Source of the DNA: UMGS363 sp051891935
GTDB lineage: Bacteria; Bacillota; Clostridia; Oscillospirales; Ruminococcaceae
NCBI GenBank assembly: GCA_051891935.1
Contig: JBJFFR010000080.1
Location: 1-15,294, forward strand
Direction: 5' to 3'
DNA: 15,294 nucleotides
The first letter of the stretch is position 1. Each line of letters begins with the position of its first letter. A program made the translations under genes and the position numbers. Positions 13,144-15,294 of this stretch are shown in pieces. Under the pieces are notes generated by a model. The model was not told the DNA's origin. It saw only the letters and a program-made list of their open reading frames with translations, and did not search any database.

Positions 13144-15294
13144 TCAGATCAGATCGCTGTCGTCACCGTCATCGAAGGTGAGATCGTCGTCATCGTCGCT
13201 GTCCCCATCTTCGTCAGCAAAATCTTCGTCAAGCTCGTCATAATCCTTATATGAGTAGCCGTCATCCTCGTCATCGACATAAACATCGCTCATATCCATG
13301 TCGTCTGCATCGGCAACAGGCTGCGGAATGATATCATCATCATCATCGAAGGACTGCTTGAGGTCGATCTCTTCGCCGCCCGAGTTGAGTACCTTGACAT
13401 CAAGACCGAGTGACTGGAGTTCCTTGACAAGAACTCGGAACGATTCGGGAACGCCCGGCTTCGGAACGTTCTGTCCCTTAACGATCGCTTCGTAAGTCTT
13501 TACACGGCCGACAGTATCGTCCGACTTGACTGTGAGTATTTCCTGAAGTGTATAAGCTGCACCGTAAGCTTCGAGAGCCCAAACTTCCATTTCACCGAAA
13601 CGCTGGCCGCCGAACTGGGCTTTACCGCCGAGAGGCTGCTGTGTAACGAGGGAGTAAGGACCTACCGAACGTGCATGGATCTTATCATCAACAAGGTGGT
13701 GGAGCTTGAGGTAGTACATATATCCGACAGTAACAGGGTTATCGAACTTTTCTCCTGTTCTTCCGTCGTAAACGTCAGTCTTACCGTCTTCTCTCATGCC
13801 AGCATCCTTGAACATCTCACGGATATCTTCCTCGTGAGCGCCGTCGAATACAGGAGTCATTACCTTCCAGCCGAGCTTCTTTGCAGCCATACCGAGATGA
13901 ACTTCAAGAACCTGACCGATGTTCATACGGGAAGGAACGCCGAGAGGATTAAGAACGATATCGAGCGGCGTACCGTCGGGAAGGAACGGCATATCTTCGG
14001 ATTTAAGGATACGGGAAACGACACCCTTGTTACCGTGACGGCCTGCCATCTTATCGCCGACAGATATCTTACGCTTCTGTGCGATGTAGCAGCGGACGAG
14101 CATATTAACGCCCGGTGCAAGCTCCTTGCACTTGTCACGGGTAAATACCTTAACGTCAACGATGATACCTGCTTCGCCGTGAGGTACCTTGAGGGAGTTG
14201 TCACGAACTTCTCTTGCCTTTTCGCCGAAAATAGCACGGAGAAGTCTTTCTTCTGCTGTAAGCTCTGTTTCGCCCTTCGGTGTTACCTTGCCGACGAGGA
14301 TATCGCCTGCACGGACTTCAGCACCGATACGGATGATTCCGCGGTCATCGAGATCCTTGAGTGCGTCATCGCCGACATTCGGGATGTCACGGGTGATCTC
14401 CTCGGGTCCGAGCTTTGTATCTCTTGCTTCGATCTCATATTCTTCGATATGGATAGAAGTGTACATATCTTCACGAACAACACGTTCATTAAGGAGAACG
14501 GCGTCTTCGTAGTTATAGCCTTCCCATGTCATGAAGCCGATGAGGGCATTCTTACCGATGGAAATTTCGCCGTTGCAGGTAGCAGGGCCGTCAGCGAGTA
14601 CCTGTCCGACATGAACTTCCTCGCCGCAGTCAACGATAGGACGCTGATTGATGCAGGTGCCCTGGTTGGAACGCTTGAACTTGATAAGCTCATAGGGATG
14701 AGTTGCGCCTGTGCCGTCCTTGATGACGATCTCGTCAGCGGAAACCTTCTCTACAACGCCGTCGTGCTTGGAAACAACGCAAACACCTGAGTCAACGGCT
14801 GCCTTGTATTCCATACCCGTACCGACGATAGGAGCTTCTGTTTTAAGAAGAGGAACAGCCTGACGCTGCATGTTTGAACCCATGAGCGCACGGTTTGCGT
14901 CGTCGTTTTCGAGGAACGGAATGGAAGCTGTCGCAATGGAAACGACCATCTTCGGAGAAACATCCATGAAATCGATACGTTCTCTTTCACATTCGAGGAT
15001 CTGATCTCTGTAACGTGCATTAACGATAGGTCTTGCAAACTTGTGATCCTCTGTGAGCGGTTCGTTAGCCTGTGCAACTGTGTAGTTATCCTCCATATCG
15101 GCAGTCATATAAACTACCTCGTCGGTAACTACGCCTGTAGCCTTATCGACCTTTCTGTAAGGCGCTTCAATAAAGCCGTATTCATTAATTCTTGCAAAGG
15201 ATGCAAGATAGGAGATAAGTCCGATGTTAGGACCTTCAGGAGTTTCGATAGGACACATTCTTCCGTAGTGGGAGTAGTGAACGTCACGAACCTC
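13144..15294 (-). CDS. rpoB: DNA-directed RNA polymerase subunit beta (C-terminal part)
   Basis: 716 C-terminal residues are visible. The frame continues past the right edge of the window, where it reads EVRDVHYSHYGRMCPIETPE. That segment includes the rifampicin-pocket cluster II sequence PIETPEGPNI in its usual form; cluster I lies outside the window. Further marks include GFMTWEGYNYEDAVLLNE, the KMAGRHGNKG segment, and the RFGEMEVWALEAYGAAYTLQE C-terminal clamp region. RpoB forms the core with RpoC, binds nucleotides and nascent RNA, and contacts sigma. The unusual part is the end: after LNSGGEEIDLKQ come about 69 residues of which 35 are Asp or Glu. The promoter and start codon of the gene are not in the window. 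Confidence 0.98.
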   Translation of the reverse strand, partial: EVRDVHYSHYGRMCPIETPEGPNIGLISYLASFARINEYGFIEAPYRKVDKATGVVTDEVVYMTADMEDNYTVAQANEPLTEDHKFARPIVNARYRDQILECERERIDFMDVSPKMVVSIATASIPFLENDDANRALMGSNMQRQAVPLLKTEAPIVGTGMEYKAAVDSGVCVVSKHDGVVEKVSADEIVIKDGTGATHPYELIKFKRSNQGTCINQRPIVDCGEEVHVGQVLADGPATCNGEISIGKNALIGFMTWEGYNYEDAVLLNERVVREDMYTSIHIEEYEIEARDTKLGPEEITRDIPNVGDDALKDLDDRGIIRIGAEVRAGDILVGKVTPKGETELTAEERLLRAIFGEKAREVRDNSLKVPHGEAGIIVDVKVFTRDKCKELAPGVNMLVRCYIAQKRKISVGDKMAGRHGNKGVVSRILKSEDMPFLPDGTPLDIVLNPLGVPSRMNIGQVLEVHLGMAAKKLGWKVMTPVFDGAHEEDIREMFKDAGMREDGKTDVYDGRTGEKFDNPVTVGYMYYLKLHHLVDDKIHARSVGPYSLVTQQPLGGKAQFGGQRFGEMEVWALEAYGAAYTLQEILTVKSDDTVGRVKTYEAIVKGQNVPKPGVPESFRVLVKELQSLGLDVKVLNSGGEEIDLKQSFDDDDDIIPQPVADADDMDMSDVYVDDEDDGYSYKDYDELDEDFADEDGDSDDDDDLTFDDGDDSDLI

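Noticed and set aside
13675..14790. A 371-codon open frame on the plus strand
   Set aside because: It is antisense to rpoB and shows the same reversed-frame composition; no family features seen.

Overview
The window looks like chromosomal DNA of a gut Clostridia-type Firmicute, most likely Ruminococcus or another Oscillospiraceae genus. Reasons: Firmicute-like RpoB and RpoC, strong AGGAGG-type ribosome binding sites, SigA-type promoters with 17-bp spacers, a DHA3-type drug exporter, and intergenic gaps filled with palindromic repeats. The genus is inference; the coding genes are mostly clear.

Layout, left to right. (1) Positions 1-1530, plus strand: the last codons of an unknown gene, then a 12-codon Cys-rich leader peptide with its own Shine-Dalgarno site, then a DHA3-family MFS exporter, closed by a bidirectional terminator. 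(2) Positions 1539-4123, minus strand: a membrane HD-GYP protein (probable c-di-GMP phosphodiesterase) with its own promoter. Upstream of it is a secreted lipoprotein gene whose ~190-nt leader is highly structured. That leader has a long closing helix, a textbook UUCG terminator and a competing antiterminator, so it looks like an attenuator or riboswitch. I could not assign it to a known class, and it is the best candidate here for something undescribed. (3) Positions 4245-4494: an intergenic patch with a short palindrome, a ~164-bp MITE-like hairpin element and a small tandem repeat that supplies the stop codon of the next gene. (4) Positions 4486-8586, minus strand: a two-gene unit driven by one clear promoter, a cytosolic glycoside hydrolase family 2 enzyme followed, with overlapping translation signals, by a MATE exporter. 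(5) Positions 8587-9069: no gene; a perfect 17-bp palindrome, a large terminator hairpin and GC-rich stem-loops. (6) Positions 9070-15294, minus strand: rpoC, complete with a TTG start, and rpoB, missing its N-terminal part, separated by 174 bp holding two hairpins.

How the parts may work together: rpoB and rpoC are core transcription genes. The other loci are accessory: drug efflux controlled by a leader peptide, a c-di-GMP turnover enzyme beside an RNA-regulated lipoprotein, and a glycosidase/exporter pair that could process and expel glycosylated small molecules. No tRNA, rRNA, CRISPR array, transposase gene or phage gene was seen.
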